Shown: in pieces, positions 30,365-37,560 of the stretch
Layout: each line of letters starts with the position of its first letter
Numbering within the stretch: position 1 is the stretch's first letter
Assembly: GCA_016201435.1 (NCBI GenBank)
Contig: JACQCT010000042.1
Coordinates: 1-37,560, forward strand
Source: Nitrososphaerota archaeon
GTDB taxonomy: Archaea > Thermoproteota > Nitrososphaeria > Nitrososphaerales > Nitrosopumilaceae
Reading direction: 5' to 3'
DNA length: 37,560 nucleotides
Made by a program: the position numbers and the translations under genes
The notes under the pieces: generated by a model
The model's database searches: none
Seen by the model: the letters and a program-made list of their open reading frames with translations, nothing else
Told to the model about the DNA's origin: nothing

Positions 30365-30392
30365 AGATCGGGAATAAAAGCCTTCCCGATCT
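30365..30392. promoter_or_regulatory. 10-bp perfect inverted repeat in the Lsm/RadB divergent region
   Basis: AGATCGGGAA (30365-30374) and TTCCCGATCT (30383-30392) are perfect complements separated by 8 nt. On the minus strand the spacer reads GGCTTTTA and provides a TATA-like core about 40 nt before the Lsm TTG start. It could be an operator around the core promoter or a transcribed hairpin. GC content is higher than in the surroundings. Confidence 0.5.
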
Positions 30393-30442
30393 TCAATAGT
30401 ATTTGACATTCTTTAATTTGTGGTGTTCTGTAGATTAGAGAT

Positions 30443-31102
30443 TTGATAATTACAACTGGAATTGAGAAGCTAGACCAACTCCTTGGGGGTGGCATAAGAG
30501 GTGGGATGGTTACTGACATCTATGGTCCTAGTGGATCAGGTAAAACACAGTTATTACTACAGATTTGTGTAAACTCATTAGCACATGATGGAATGATTTT
30601 GTATCAAGATGCTACTGGTAGTTTTAGACCAGAAAGATTGATTGAATTTCTTCATGCAAAAGGAATGGATCAAAAACTTCTCGATAAAATAATTGTTGGA
30701 AGGATAACAAATACTGCAGAACAACTAAGTTATGTAGACAAAATATTAGAAATTGAGAATTTAAATCTTGTTGTAATAGATAATGTCACTGATCTTTTTT
30801 CTTTTGAATATTCAAAGGAATCAAACTCACTGGCAAAACATGTTGCATTTATGGAATATATGCACAAGTTGGCACATGTTACTGTAAAAAGGCAAATCCC
30901 TGTAGTTGTGACCAACATAACTAGAAAATCAGATGATGAAGAAAGAGAAAGTTTGGATAGATCGATAAGTATGTTCACACACCAAAAAATCAAATTAGAA
31001 AAGATTGGGCAAAAATATATGGCGCAAGTTTTTCCATCCTTTGGTGACAAGAAAATGATTGATTATATAATTACACAGATCGGACTAGAAGATTCACCTT
31101 AA
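30443..31102 (+). CDS. RadB-like RecA-superfamily ATPase
   Basis: A 219-residue RecA-core protein: Walker A GPSGSGKT (28-35) after LLGGGIRGGMVTDIY, and Walker B LVVIDN (109-114). It has no N-terminal helix-hairpin-helix domain, so it is not full RadA. Size and the LxxLLGGGI start fit archaeal RadB, a recombination accessory factor, or a related short RecA/KaiC-like ATPase. The start is TTG 30443. Downstream lie Lhr helicase and an RPA-like protein, consistent with a DNA maintenance neighbourhood. Confidence 0.82.
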   Translation: MIITTGIEKLDQLLGGGIRGGMVTDIYGPSGSGKTQLLLQICVNSLAHDGMILYQDATGSFRPERLIEFLHAKGMDQKLLDKIIVGRITNTAEQLSYVDKILEIENLNLVVIDNVTDLFSFEYSKESNSLAKHVAFMEYMHKLAHVTVKRQIPVVVTNITRKSDDEERESLDRSISMFTHQKIKLEKIGQKYMAQVFPSFGDKKMIDYIITQIGLEDSP

Positions 31103-31104
31103 GA

Positions 31105-31111
31105 TATTTAT
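31105..31111 (+). promoter_or_regulatory. TATA box for single-TM microprotein / lhr
   Basis: TATTTAT is centred 27 nt before ATG 31135, so the predicted transcript begins at or next to this codon. It lies directly after the stop of the RadB-like gene. Confidence 0.45.
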
Positions 31112-31134
31112 CACTGTAAATTACTAATGCGTTC

Positions 31135-31260
31135 ATGGCAGGCATTTTTGATTCTATACCCATTATCACAGTAATTCTATTTGTAATTGGATTAGTGGGC
31201 GTTATGGTATATGAGCGAGCTAGAACAAGACAGAGTCAAGAACCAGAAACAACCAGCTAA
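31135..31260 (+). CDS. Single-TM microprotein (41 aa) overlapping lhr
   Basis: ATG 31135 opens 41 residues. An N-terminal hydrophobic helix (ITVILFVIGLVGVMVY, about residues 11-26) is followed by a basic stop-transfer-like stretch (ERARTRQ) and a polar tail. A TATA-like box 27 nt upstream would make it leaderless, which is good support for so small an open frame. It overlaps the annotated lhr start (31211) by 50 nt in another frame, so lhr may be translated by coupling or re-initiation, or may start later. The function is unknown; the topology suggests a small membrane subunit or regulator. Confidence 0.6.
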   Translation: MAGIFDSIPIITVILFVIGLVGVMVYERARTRQSQEPETTS

Positions 31261-33970
31261 TTTTTCCCTTACAGACAAGTTCCGTTCTCTAGGTTTTGAA
31301 AATTTAACTGATATTCAAAAAAAAGCAGTTCCTATAGTATATCAAAAAATAGATTCATTGATAGTTGCCCCTACTGGCTCTGGCAAGACAGAATCTTCAA
31401 TAATTCCAATTTTTGCCCGTCTTGCAAATTCAAAAAAAATTGGAAAAATAAAAGCATTATACATTACGCCACTTCGTGCACTAAATCGTGACGTCTTTAG
31501 AAGAATAATAAAATATGCAGAAAATGAAAATCTAACTATACAGATACGACATGGTGATACAACTCAAGCAATTCGAAAAAAAATAACTGAATCACCACCA
31601 GATATTCTCATTACAACCCCTGAAACCATGATGATACTTTTGACACAACAGAAATTATTGAATGCTCTTTCGGAGCTTGAGTGGATAGTGATAGATGAGG
31701 TTCATGAGCTTTTAGGAAATGAACGAGGATCTCAACTTTCTCTTAGTCTGGAAAGACTCCAGATTAATTCCAAGTTTCCAATAACCAGGGTGGGGCTTTC
31801 TGCAACAATTGGAAATATTACTGAATCTGCAAAGTTTGTTGTTGGTACAAAGAGAAAATGCAAAATAATTCAAGATAACTCGATAAGAAAATACGATGTC
31901 GAAGTCAAATATATTGAAGGAACCATAACGGATGTCGTAGATCTTATTGTTGAATATGTGGAAAAAAATCATCCTGACTCACCAGTTTTGCTTTTTACAA
32001 ATACACGTGGAGAATCAGAATATCTTGCTTCTATTCTAAAGGAAAGATCTACTTTAAGAATAGAATTACACCACGGTTCACTTTCTCAGGAAGTTAGGGA
32101 AGAAACAGAAGAAACACTCAGACAAGGAAGACCTGGAATCGTAGTATGTACTTCATCACTTGAACTTGGACTTGATATTGGTTCTGTTGAATTAGTAATT
32201 CATTATGGATCTCCAAGACAAGTTTCAAAATTAATACAAAGAATAGGAAGAAGCAAACACAACAGGGATTCTTCTGCAAAGGGATTAATCGTAACCAACA
32301 ACCCAGATGACGAATTTGAGACACGTGCGATACTTGATAGAGTAAAGGAAAAATCAATAGAAGATCAAGTAATCCATGAAGGAGCACTGGATGTACTAGC
32401 TCATCATCTAGTTGGCATGACGATGCAATTTGGAAGTGTTCCAGTGGATTTGGCAATGAAAATTATTGCACAAGCCTATTCTTTTAGGAACGTAACAATA
32501 GAAGAACTCTTCTCAGTACTTGATATTTTGCATTCTAACTCAATTTTATTTTTTGATAAAGAAGAAATGGTTTTTAAGAAAAAGGGAAGGGCATTTCGAT
32601 ATTATTTTGAAAATCTTTCCACCATACCTGACATTTTAAAATTTAAGGTCTTTGATACCGCAAGCAAGAAGATTATTGGAAGTTTAGATCAAAGATTTGT
32701 AGGAGATTATGGAGATCCTGGTAACGTTTTTGTCCTTAGAGGAATGCAATGGCGAATACTAAATGTTGACGAAAGCTCACTAAAAATCAATGTTGAACCT
32801 ATAAGCGCAGCCGGAATTAACGTGCCTTATTGGGAAGGTGAAAGCATACCAGTTGACTATACCACAGCACGAAAAGTTGGTATCTTTAGGACTAAAACAC
32901 AGATGGCCTCACCTGCAATATCTAATAAAATAATTGAAAATCTTAAGTTAGGAATTATTCCAGATGAAAAAACCATAGTGGTAGAATCACTTAGAGCTCG
33001 TAACACTATAGTTATGCATTCATGTTTTGGCACAAAAATTAACTCTACTCTTTCAACACTTCTCTCTACAATGTTATCATCTAAGACAGGATATTTGGTA
33101 GATTCTAGATCTGATGCATATAGAATTATGATGTCATCAAATGGAAGAATATTACAAAAACCTTTGTTGGATGTATTGGAAGATGAGTTTGATTTGTCTT
33201 TTATTGTAGAGGCATCACTTGCTGGTACACATAATGTGAATTGGCGCACTTGGTGTGTAGCTAAGAAATTTGGTATTGTAGGGCGTGGCTCTGTTTATGA
33301 TAGAAAATCTGCTAGGTTTCTTTATGAAAAATACGCAAAAACACCACTTGCAAAAGAAGCATTACGTGAGTTGTTTCATGATAAATATGATTTAGAAAAT
33401 ACACTGGAATTATTAAAGAAAATAAAAGCAGGAGAGATTCAACTTCATTGGATTGAAGTTGAAAACTTCTCTAAACTTGCAGAACCGATACTTGATCATA
33501 CAACAAAATACTATGCAGCTCCGGCAAACATTGACAAAGGAATTTTGGATCTTGTTAAGACTAGGCTATTGAAAACCAAACATAGACTTGTTTGTGCAAG
33601 ATGTGGAAAATGGGAAAGAGTAATGGAAACAAAGGAAGTAAAAGATTCACTTGCATGTCCTTATTGTAAATCTAGACAGATCACTGCTACATTTTTTTCT
33701 GATTATGATCTATCAAAAATAATACAAAAGAAACATTCTGGTAAAAAAATCACTGTCGATGAAAATCATAAGTTTGTACGTGCATGGAAAATTTCGTCTC
33801 TTATTGAAAATTTTGGTAGAACTGCACTTGTTGTTCTTTCAGGATATGGTGTTGGCGCTGATACAGGTGCTCGCATCCTAAGAAATATGGTAGGAGAAGA
33901 ACAACTATACAAGCAAATCTATGAAGCGGAAAGACAATACGTCACAACTAGAGGTTTTTGGGATTCTTAA
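31211..33970 (+). CDS. lhr: Lhr-type Superfamily 2 helicase
   Basis: A 919-residue ATP-dependent helicase of the Lhr family, acting on DNA or RNA-DNA hybrids in repair, or on RNA. Motif I APTGSGKT (53-60), motif II DEVH (162-165), motif III LSATIGN, and motifs V/VI ending in RIGRSKH are present. The Lhr winged-helix and core domain follows. Near the C-terminus there is a four-Cys zinc ribbon, CARC (795-798) and CPYC (816-819), then GYGVGADTGARILRNM, a C-terminal helicase segment. The ATG at 31211 overlaps the microprotein gene. It is convergent with the RPA-like gene, overlapping by 4 nt. Confidence 0.92.
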   Translation: MSELEQDRVKNQKQPANFSLTDKFRSLGFENLTDIQKKAVPIVYQKIDSLIVAPTGSGKTESSIIPIFARLANSKKIGKIKALYITPLRALNRDVFRRIIKYAENENLTIQIRHGDTTQAIRKKITESPPDILITTPETMMILLTQQKLLNALSELEWIVIDEVHELLGNERGSQLSLSLERLQINSKFPITRVGLSATIGNITESAKFVVGTKRKCKIIQDNSIRKYDVEVKYIEGTITDVVDLIVEYVEKNHPDSPVLLFTNTRGESEYLASILKERSTLRIELHHGSLSQEVREETEETLRQGRPGIVVCTSSLELGLDIGSVELVIHYGSPRQVSKLIQRIGRSKHNRDSSAKGLIVTNNPDDEFETRAILDRVKEKSIEDQVIHEGALDVLAHHLVGMTMQFGSVPVDLAMKIIAQAYSFRNVTIEELFSVLDILHSNSILFFDKEEMVFKKKGRAFRYYFENLSTIPDILKFKVFDTASKKIIGSLDQRFVGDYGDPGNVFVLRGMQWRILNVDESSLKINVEPISAAGINVPYWEGESIPVDYTTARKVGIFRTKTQMASPAISNKIIENLKLGIIPDEKTIVVESLRARNTIVMHSCFGTKINSTLSTLLSTMLSSKTGYLVDSRSDAYRIMMSSNGRILQKPLLDVLEDEFDLSFIVEASLAGTHNVNWRTWCVAKKFGIVGRGSVYDRKSARFLYEKYAKTPLAKEALRELFHDKYDLENTLELLKKIKAGEIQLHWIEVENFSKLAEPILDHTTKYYAAPANIDKGILDLVKTRLLKTKHRLVCARCGKWERVMETKEVKDSLACPYCKSRQITATFFSDYDLSKIIQKKHSGKKITVDENHKFVRAWKISSLIENFGRTALVVLSGYGVGADTGARILRNMVGEEQLYKQIYEAERQYVTTRGFWDS

Positions 33971-35364
33971 TTTTTCTTTATAATGCCTGAAAATGGAGTC
34001 AAAAAGAGCTCAGTTCTACCTTCCAAACCAGCTTTTGCAGTCACACCTGTTACCGTGATTATCTCACCTTGGGAAAATTGGTCTAGTAGTCTGGCTTGGT
34101 TTCTCCAACCTTTCAACCAGATTTGTCCAGTATCATCTTCAATAAACACCTCTGAAAGAGATACCAATTCACCAGTTTTTGTCTGAATCTCACGCCTTTC
34201 TGGATTTTTTAGAATAATAGATTCTATACAATAGATACTGTCACTTGGCTTTAGATCTCTGATTTTAGTTCTTATTTCTGAAATGGTTGGCATTTTATTA
34301 TCATCAATTTTTCTGATAAATGAATCTCCTTCTAGCGTTACTGAATTTCCATATACTTTGGTCGGCATACATTCTATTACGTCACCAACTTTCAGATCTT
34401 TAGAAACTCCTGCTGAATCTACAATGTTTAAAATTTTCTTATTTTGTTCTGTTCCTAAAATCATTATATTTCCAGAATCATTTTTCATCATAGATAAAAC
34501 TCTAATAATTATTGGTTGAATTTCTTTTGTACCTTCAATTTCAATTACTGTACCCTCATCACCATGCAATTCTAGTCCCTGTTGACCCATTTTGGTTCTA
34601 ACTCCGATGAGTCTAGTCTTTGCACCAGATGTAATCATTTTTGGGAGAGATTTTTCATCAGTATTCCATAGTACAACACGTGCATATGTTCCATCTTTTC
34701 CTTTGATTCGTAAGTGGAGTGCTTTACCTGGTTGACCCTTAAAATTTGTAAATTCAGAAACCCTCACATTTCCATCTAAGATGCCGGAAACTACCAAATT
34801 TTGCTGATTTTCTTTTATTGTACTAACATCATCAGTAATTGAATCAAGAGAAGGAATATCGTTTTGTACATCACCTGTCTCAATATTTGAATTGGAACCA
34901 ACATTGATTATGGGCGTACCAGTCATGTCGGATTTTACATAAGCTTTGATTATCTTTACTAAATCTCCAGGCTTGAGGGTTTCTATTCCTGGTAAGTTTG
35001 CTTTTTCATCCCATAACTTGACTTTTGCTCGTGAATCTGCATCATAAACTGTCATAGTTCTAAGGAGAAATTGAGAACCATCTTTTCTAGAAAACTGTTT
35101 AGCTGGATAAACATTCATCACCCTTGTTTGAAGCGTAATTTCTTTTGCTCCCACGTATAGATCCTTAAGACCCATCTCAACTTTCAATTGTTCGTTTAAG
35201 GACACTCCAAGATCTGATGCTATGAGAAAGAGAGCTCCTTGATCTGTCAGATATCCGGCACCGATCTTTTCCTTCTTTCTTTCAATCATTTCCTGTATGT
35301 CCGATCTCGATAGATCAGGCTTTTGTTCTAGAAGTTTGTTTAATAGAGACTCAAATTCGGACAA
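33967..35364 (-). CDS. RPA1-like single-stranded DNA-binding protein with multiple OB folds
   Basis: A 465-residue protein with at least three OB folds in tandem. The first covers about residues 70-160 (ITLQTRVMNVYPAKQFSRKDG, then VKLWDE); the second about 190-275 (VVSGILDGNVRVSEFTNFKG, then VVLWNTDE); another lies near the C-terminus (SDSIYCIESIILKNPERREI, then GQIWLKGWRNQA). The N-terminal helical segment (SRSDIQEMIERKKEKIGAGYLTDQ in parts) is shared with archaeal RPAs. No zinc finger is seen. It should coat single-stranded DNA in replication and repair. Confidence 0.9.
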   Translation of the reverse strand: MSEFESLLNKLLEQKPDLSRSDIQEMIERKKEKIGAGYLTDQGALFLIASDLGVSLNEQLKVEMGLKDLYVGAKEITLQTRVMNVYPAKQFSRKDGSQFLLRTMTVYDADSRAKVKLWDEKANLPGIETLKPGDLVKIIKAYVKSDMTGTPIINVGSNSNIETGDVQNDIPSLDSITDDVSTIKENQQNLVVSGILDGNVRVSEFTNFKGQPGKALHLRIKGKDGTYARVVLWNTDEKSLPKMITSGAKTRLIGVRTKMGQQGLELHGDEGTVIEIEGTKEIQPIIIRVLSMMKNDSGNIMILGTEQNKKILNIVDSAGVSKDLKVGDVIECMPTKVYGNSVTLEGDSFIRKIDDNKMPTISEIRTKIRDLKPSDSIYCIESIILKNPERREIQTKTGELVSLSEVFIEDDTGQIWLKGWRNQARLLDQFSQGEIITVTGVTAKAGLEGRTELFLTPFSGIIKKN

Positions 35365-35438
35365 GTTACTGTGTGTTAGAAGTGTGTATTAATAAAAATT
35401 TCATTAGCTAAATTAGTGGGGGAATAAAATATTCTTTA

Positions 35439-36380
35439 ATGTCCTGTATTGTGGCAAATTCACTTTCTAAATCATATGGATCAATCATGGCTGTAGATGG
35501 AATAGATCTCTCTGTGAACTCTGGTAAGATTTTTGGCTTTTTGGGACCAAACGGTGCTGGAAAAACTACTACAATCAAACTACTTACAACTCTGATCGCA
35601 CCAACAAGTGGAACTATTAACATTCTTGGAATGGATGCCATCCGACATCCTCTTGATGTACGAAAGAAGATAGGTGTTGTTTTACAACAGCCAAGTTATG
35701 AACCAACACTAAGCGTAGAAAAATCACTGGAAAAATATGGTATGATGTGGAATGTTGAGAGAAAGACAAGAAAAGATCGAGTAGAGGAACTTCTTTCTGT
35801 TTTTGATCTGCAAGAAATAAGAAAGATGAAAAACGACGATCTTTCAATTGGTCAAAGAAGAAGAGTCCAAGTTGCGCGCGAGTTTATGCATGATATAGAA
35901 CTTTTGTTTCTTGATGAACCCACAGTGGGATTAGATCCGTCTGCTAGACGTGGATTACTGGATTATATTAAAAAGAAAGTCAAAGAAGGTCTTACAATAT
36001 TTTTTACAACTCATATATTAAATGAAGCCGAATATCTGTGCGATGAAGTTGCTATTATTAACAAAGGCAAAATAATTGCTGTAGATACTCCTAATGAACT
36101 AAAAAATAAATTTGGTCGAGAAAAAACAATTAAAATCCGTATTCCTGAAACAAAAAAAGACATACGAGGTCTTTTAATTGATACAAAAGACTATGAAATT
36201 GATTTTAATTCTGGAACAAACATAACAATTCGATCAAATGATTCTGAGGAAGTGTTATTAAAAATTCTACAAATCTTAACGGCAAACAATATATCTATAG
36301 AAGATTTGTCTGTAATGCCTACAACTCTTGAAGAAATATTTCTTACAGTGGTGAAAAATTCTAATGCATCCAATAATTAG
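35439..36380 (+). CDS. ABC transporter ATP-binding protein (DrrA/CcmA-like exporter)
   Basis: A 313-residue ATPase subunit: Walker A GPNGAGKT (36-43), Q-loop near VLQQPSYEP (81-89), signature LSIGQRRRVQVARE (135-148; Ile in place of the usual Gly in LSGGQ), Walker B LLFLDEPTVGLDP (155-167), and H-loop in FFTTHILNEAEYL. The C-terminal extension with TTLEEIFLTV is typical of ABC-2 exporters of lipids, drugs or polysaccharides. It overlaps the permease gene by 17 nt, so they form one transporter. The substrate is unknown. Confidence 0.94.
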   Translation: MSCIVANSLSKSYGSIMAVDGIDLSVNSGKIFGFLGPNGAGKTTTIKLLTTLIAPTSGTINILGMDAIRHPLDVRKKIGVVLQQPSYEPTLSVEKSLEKYGMMWNVERKTRKDRVEELLSVFDLQEIRKMKNDDLSIGQRRRVQVAREFMHDIELLFLDEPTVGLDPSARRGLLDYIKKKVKEGLTIFFTTHILNEAEYLCDEVAIINKGKIIAVDTPNELKNKFGREKTIKIRIPETKKDIRGLLIDTKDYEIDFNSGTNITIRSNDSEEVLLKILQILTANNISIEDLSVMPTTLEEIFLTVVKNSNASNN

Positions 36381-37125
36381 ATTAGTAAATAGAAATCTCA
36401 CTATTTCTCTTAACAAGGGTTTTTTGATCTGGCAAATTGTTTTTCCCCTGATCTACATTTTTGTAGCTGGTTTTGCTTATACAGCTTTGATTCATTCAGT
36501 TCCATTTGGAAACAAATCTCTGGACTATCCAGCATTCATAGCTTCAGGTATGATTGGCTTTAACATAATGAACAGTACTCTCATATCTGGAATTATTATT
36601 TGGAATGACAGAAGACATGGAATGTTCGAACAAATTCTTGTTGGGCCGTTTACCAGAGCTCATTACATCTTAAGCAACATTTACACAATTGGTATTGTTG
36701 GTTTGATAAGTGCAGCTCTTATCACTGCTGTTGGATATCCGCTCTTCTTCAAATCTGTTGAATTTAACTTCTATACTATACCACTTGTAGTTTTTGCTTC
36801 AGTTACCGGTTCTATCCTTTTTGGCTCTATAGCATCTATAATTTCTACTAGACTACAATCCAGTGAAGGATTCAATGTTGTTATTAACACCGTCTTTCTT
36901 TTTTTTGCATTCGTAAGTACGGCATTTTATCCTGCACAAGGTGCACCAGAACCGCTTTCAACTGCATTTTATCTTAATCCACTTACATATCTTGTAGATG
37001 TTGTAAGAGCAGGAATATTTGGAAATTTTAGCACTTTTGTTGGAATTGAGATGATTGTTCTGGTTGTTGTAGCTTTGACTTTATTTACAATATCCACTAA
37101 ACTTCTCTCCAAACTTGAAATATAA
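36364..37125 (+). CDS. ABC-2 type transporter permease
   Basis: A 253-residue integral membrane protein with about six hydrophobic spans. The first follows NRNLTISLNKGFLIWQIVFPL; the mid-protein ABC-2 element shows GIIIWNDRRHGMFEQILVGP, then FTRAHYILSN; the late segment AFYPAQGAPEPLSTAFYLNPLTY (read in parts) and DVVRAGIF is the typical ABC-2 C-terminal signature. It pairs with the upstream ATPase, probably as a homodimer with two ATPase copies, exporting an unidentified lipid, glycan or drug-like molecule. Confidence 0.93.
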   Translation: MHPIIRLVNRNLTISLNKGFLIWQIVFPLIYIFVAGFAYTALIHSVPFGNKSLDYPAFIASGMIGFNIMNSTLISGIIIWNDRRHGMFEQILVGPFTRAHYILSNIYTIGIVGLISAALITAVGYPLFFKSVEFNFYTIPLVVFASVTGSILFGSIASIISTRLQSSEGFNVVINTVFLFFAFVSTAFYPAQGAPEPLSTAFYLNPLTYLVDVVRAGIFGNFSTFVGIEMIVLVVVALTLFTISTKLLSKLEI

Positions 37126-37143
37126 TTAAAAAACATAATGTAG

Positions 37144-37150
37144 TTTAAAT
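37144..37150 (+). promoter_or_regulatory. TATA box for two-TM membrane protein
   Basis: TTTAAAT is centred 27 nt before ATG 37174. Confidence 0.4.
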
Positions 37151-37173
37151 TCTAATAACTAGTAATTTGTTTA

Positions 37174-37410
37174 ATGGAAATAAGGAAAAGAAGCAGCCTT
37201 TGGTTTCTCTTACCTATTCTTTTTAATATTATAGGAGGAGTCATTGCTTATTTTATAATAAAAGATGATGATCCAAGTAAGGCAAAAAATTGTTTGTGGC
37301 TTGGTATAATATTATCCGGAATTTCAATTGCAATTTTTTTAATTCCATTATTAATTGGAATATCGTTATTGCCGCACTGGCGTTTGGCTCCATCCGGACC
37401 TTACATGTAG
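37174..37410 (+). CDS. Small two-TM membrane protein
   Basis: A 78-residue protein. A basic N-terminus (MEIRKRSS) is followed by a first membrane helix (LWFLLPILFNIIGGVIAYFII), the charged loop KDDDPSKAKNC, and a second helix (LWLGIILSGISIAIFLIPLLI in parts). The RSSLWFLLPI...GGVIAYF...DDDP...AKNCLWLG pattern resembles small membrane domains I associate with Nitrososphaerota, where I recall it as stand-alone proteins or appended to others. The function is unknown. It is preceded by its own TATA-like box. Confidence 0.75.
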   Translation: MEIRKRSSLWFLLPILFNIIGGVIAYFIIKDDDPSKAKNCLWLGIILSGISIAIFLIPLLIGISLLPHWRLAPSGPYM

Positions 37411-37420
37411 TAATTTTATA

Positions 37421-37429
37421 AATAAAAAA
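37421..37429 (-). terminator. T-run terminator after tRNA-Gln
   Basis: On the minus strand the discriminator base of tRNA-Gln is followed immediately by a run of six T and further T-rich sequence, as seen after tRNA-Gly(TCC). Confidence 0.5.
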
Positions 37430-37519
37430 TAGCCCGGCCCAGATTCGAACTGGGGTCAAGGGCTCCAAAGGCCCCTATGCTTGACCGCTACACTCGGTGG
37501 ATTTCTCCTCTACCGGGCT
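37430..37519 (-). tRNA. tRNA-Gln (anticodon TTG) with a non-canonical intron
   Basis: Minus strand, 90 nt. Acceptor AGCCCGG (37519-37513) pairs with CCGGGCT (37437-37431), with discriminator A at 37430. The anticodon loop CTTTGGA reads TTG (decodes CAA), in stem GGGGC/GCCCT; the T arm is CCCAG-TTCGAAT-CTGGG. The D-arm region is too long unless 17 nt (37509-37493) are removed after position 10; this gives a normal D arm (GTGT-AGCGGTCAA-GCAT) and a 73-nt mature tRNA. CCA is not encoded. A TATA-like CTTATAT element is near 37549-37555. Confidence 0.9.
37493..37509 (-). other. 17-nt tRNA intron at position 10/11 (relaxed bulge-helix-bulge)
   Basis: The pre-tRNA folds CGGT/ACCG as the central 4-bp helix, a 3-nt bulge AGA on the 5' side, an inner GGA/TCC helix with a GAAA loop, and AGT as the 3' bulge. 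Cutting after the second base of each bulge removes AGGAGAAATCCACCGAG and joins the exons into a standard D arm. The outer helix is weak, so this is a relaxed motif, as known for non-canonical archaeal tRNA introns. Confidence 0.82.
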
Positions 37520-37560
37520 TCCGGGCGTTGAATCTTCCATTAAGTTCCCTTATATGTTAT

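Noticed and set aside
30337-30519. N-terminal extension of the Lsm gene
   Set aside because: It would overlap the divergent ATPase gene and read through a perfect inverted repeat; the 61 added residues do not resemble Sm proteins, while TTG 30336 gives the usual length.
33983-34186. Plus-strand frame of 67 codons opposite the RPA-like gene
   Set aside because: Lies entirely within OB-fold coding sequence of the other strand, and its translation has no recognisable pattern.

Overview
The window is almost certainly from an ammonia-oxidising archaeon of the Nitrososphaerota (Thaumarchaeota), most likely a low-GC Nitrosopumilales lineage. The informational genes are archaeal (aIF2 alpha and gamma, TFE, Nop10, S19e, S6e, NAC, Nep1, RNase P Rpp21, aTrm56, Lsm, RPA-like protein, Lhr helicase), the lipid gene is a geranylgeranyl reductase, and one tRNA carries a tiny non-canonical intron. 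Several metabolic enzymes are of bacterial type (riboflavin synthase, MetK). This placement rests on recognised families and base composition, not on a search. I see no insertion sequence, prophage, integrase or CRISPR array; this reads as chromosomal core.

Layout. 1-1900: tRNA-Gly(TCC), nep1, rnp4, rps19e and a PDCD5-like gene (RNA and ribosome maturation). 1949-3875: a zinc-poor MDR reductase followed by a CitE/HpcH-type C-C lyase. 3909-8265: a riboflavin locus, ribE, then ribB-ribH-gch3-amidohydrolase-arfC, the last five tightly packed behind a tandem palindrome next to a TATA box. 8238-12410: tfe, trm56 and hflX on the minus strand, a PhoU/AbrB regulator, then a PUA protein and NAC on the plus strand. 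12497-12919: tRNA-Gly(CCC) and two zinc-ribbon microproteins. 12999-15080: rps6e, eif2g and a frameshifted PIN-domain gene. 15107-18566: an MBL-fold hydrolase and an oligosaccharyltransferase fused to a cyclophilin domain. 18627-20158 (minus): eif2a-nop10 and cobO. 20267-27524: geranylgeranyl reductase and corrin-ring genes (cbiA; cbiD-cbiG-cbiX-cbiC), with a cysteine-cluster protein between them. 27565-30336: tail-anchored J-domain protein, SDR, metK and Lsm. 30443-35364: RadB-like ATPase, a leaderless single-TM microprotein, Lhr helicase and a multi-OB RPA-like protein. 35439-37519: an ABC exporter pair, a two-TM protein and an intron-containing tRNA-Gln.

How the parts connect. The riboflavin locus encodes nearly the whole route from GTP to riboflavin. 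The steps without a recognised enzyme (deformylase, deaminase, phosphatase) leave room for the embedded amidohydrolase. CbiD, CbiG, CbiX, CbiC, CbiA and CobO are steps of anaerobic cobalamin synthesis and corrinoid adenosylation. Translation genes occupy several separate small operons.

Regulation. At many genes a TATA-like box is centred about 25-28 nt before the start codon, and I see no clear Shine-Dalgarno sequence there. This suggests mostly leaderless first genes, and I used it to choose several starts. The window is AT-rich, so individual boxes are tentative.
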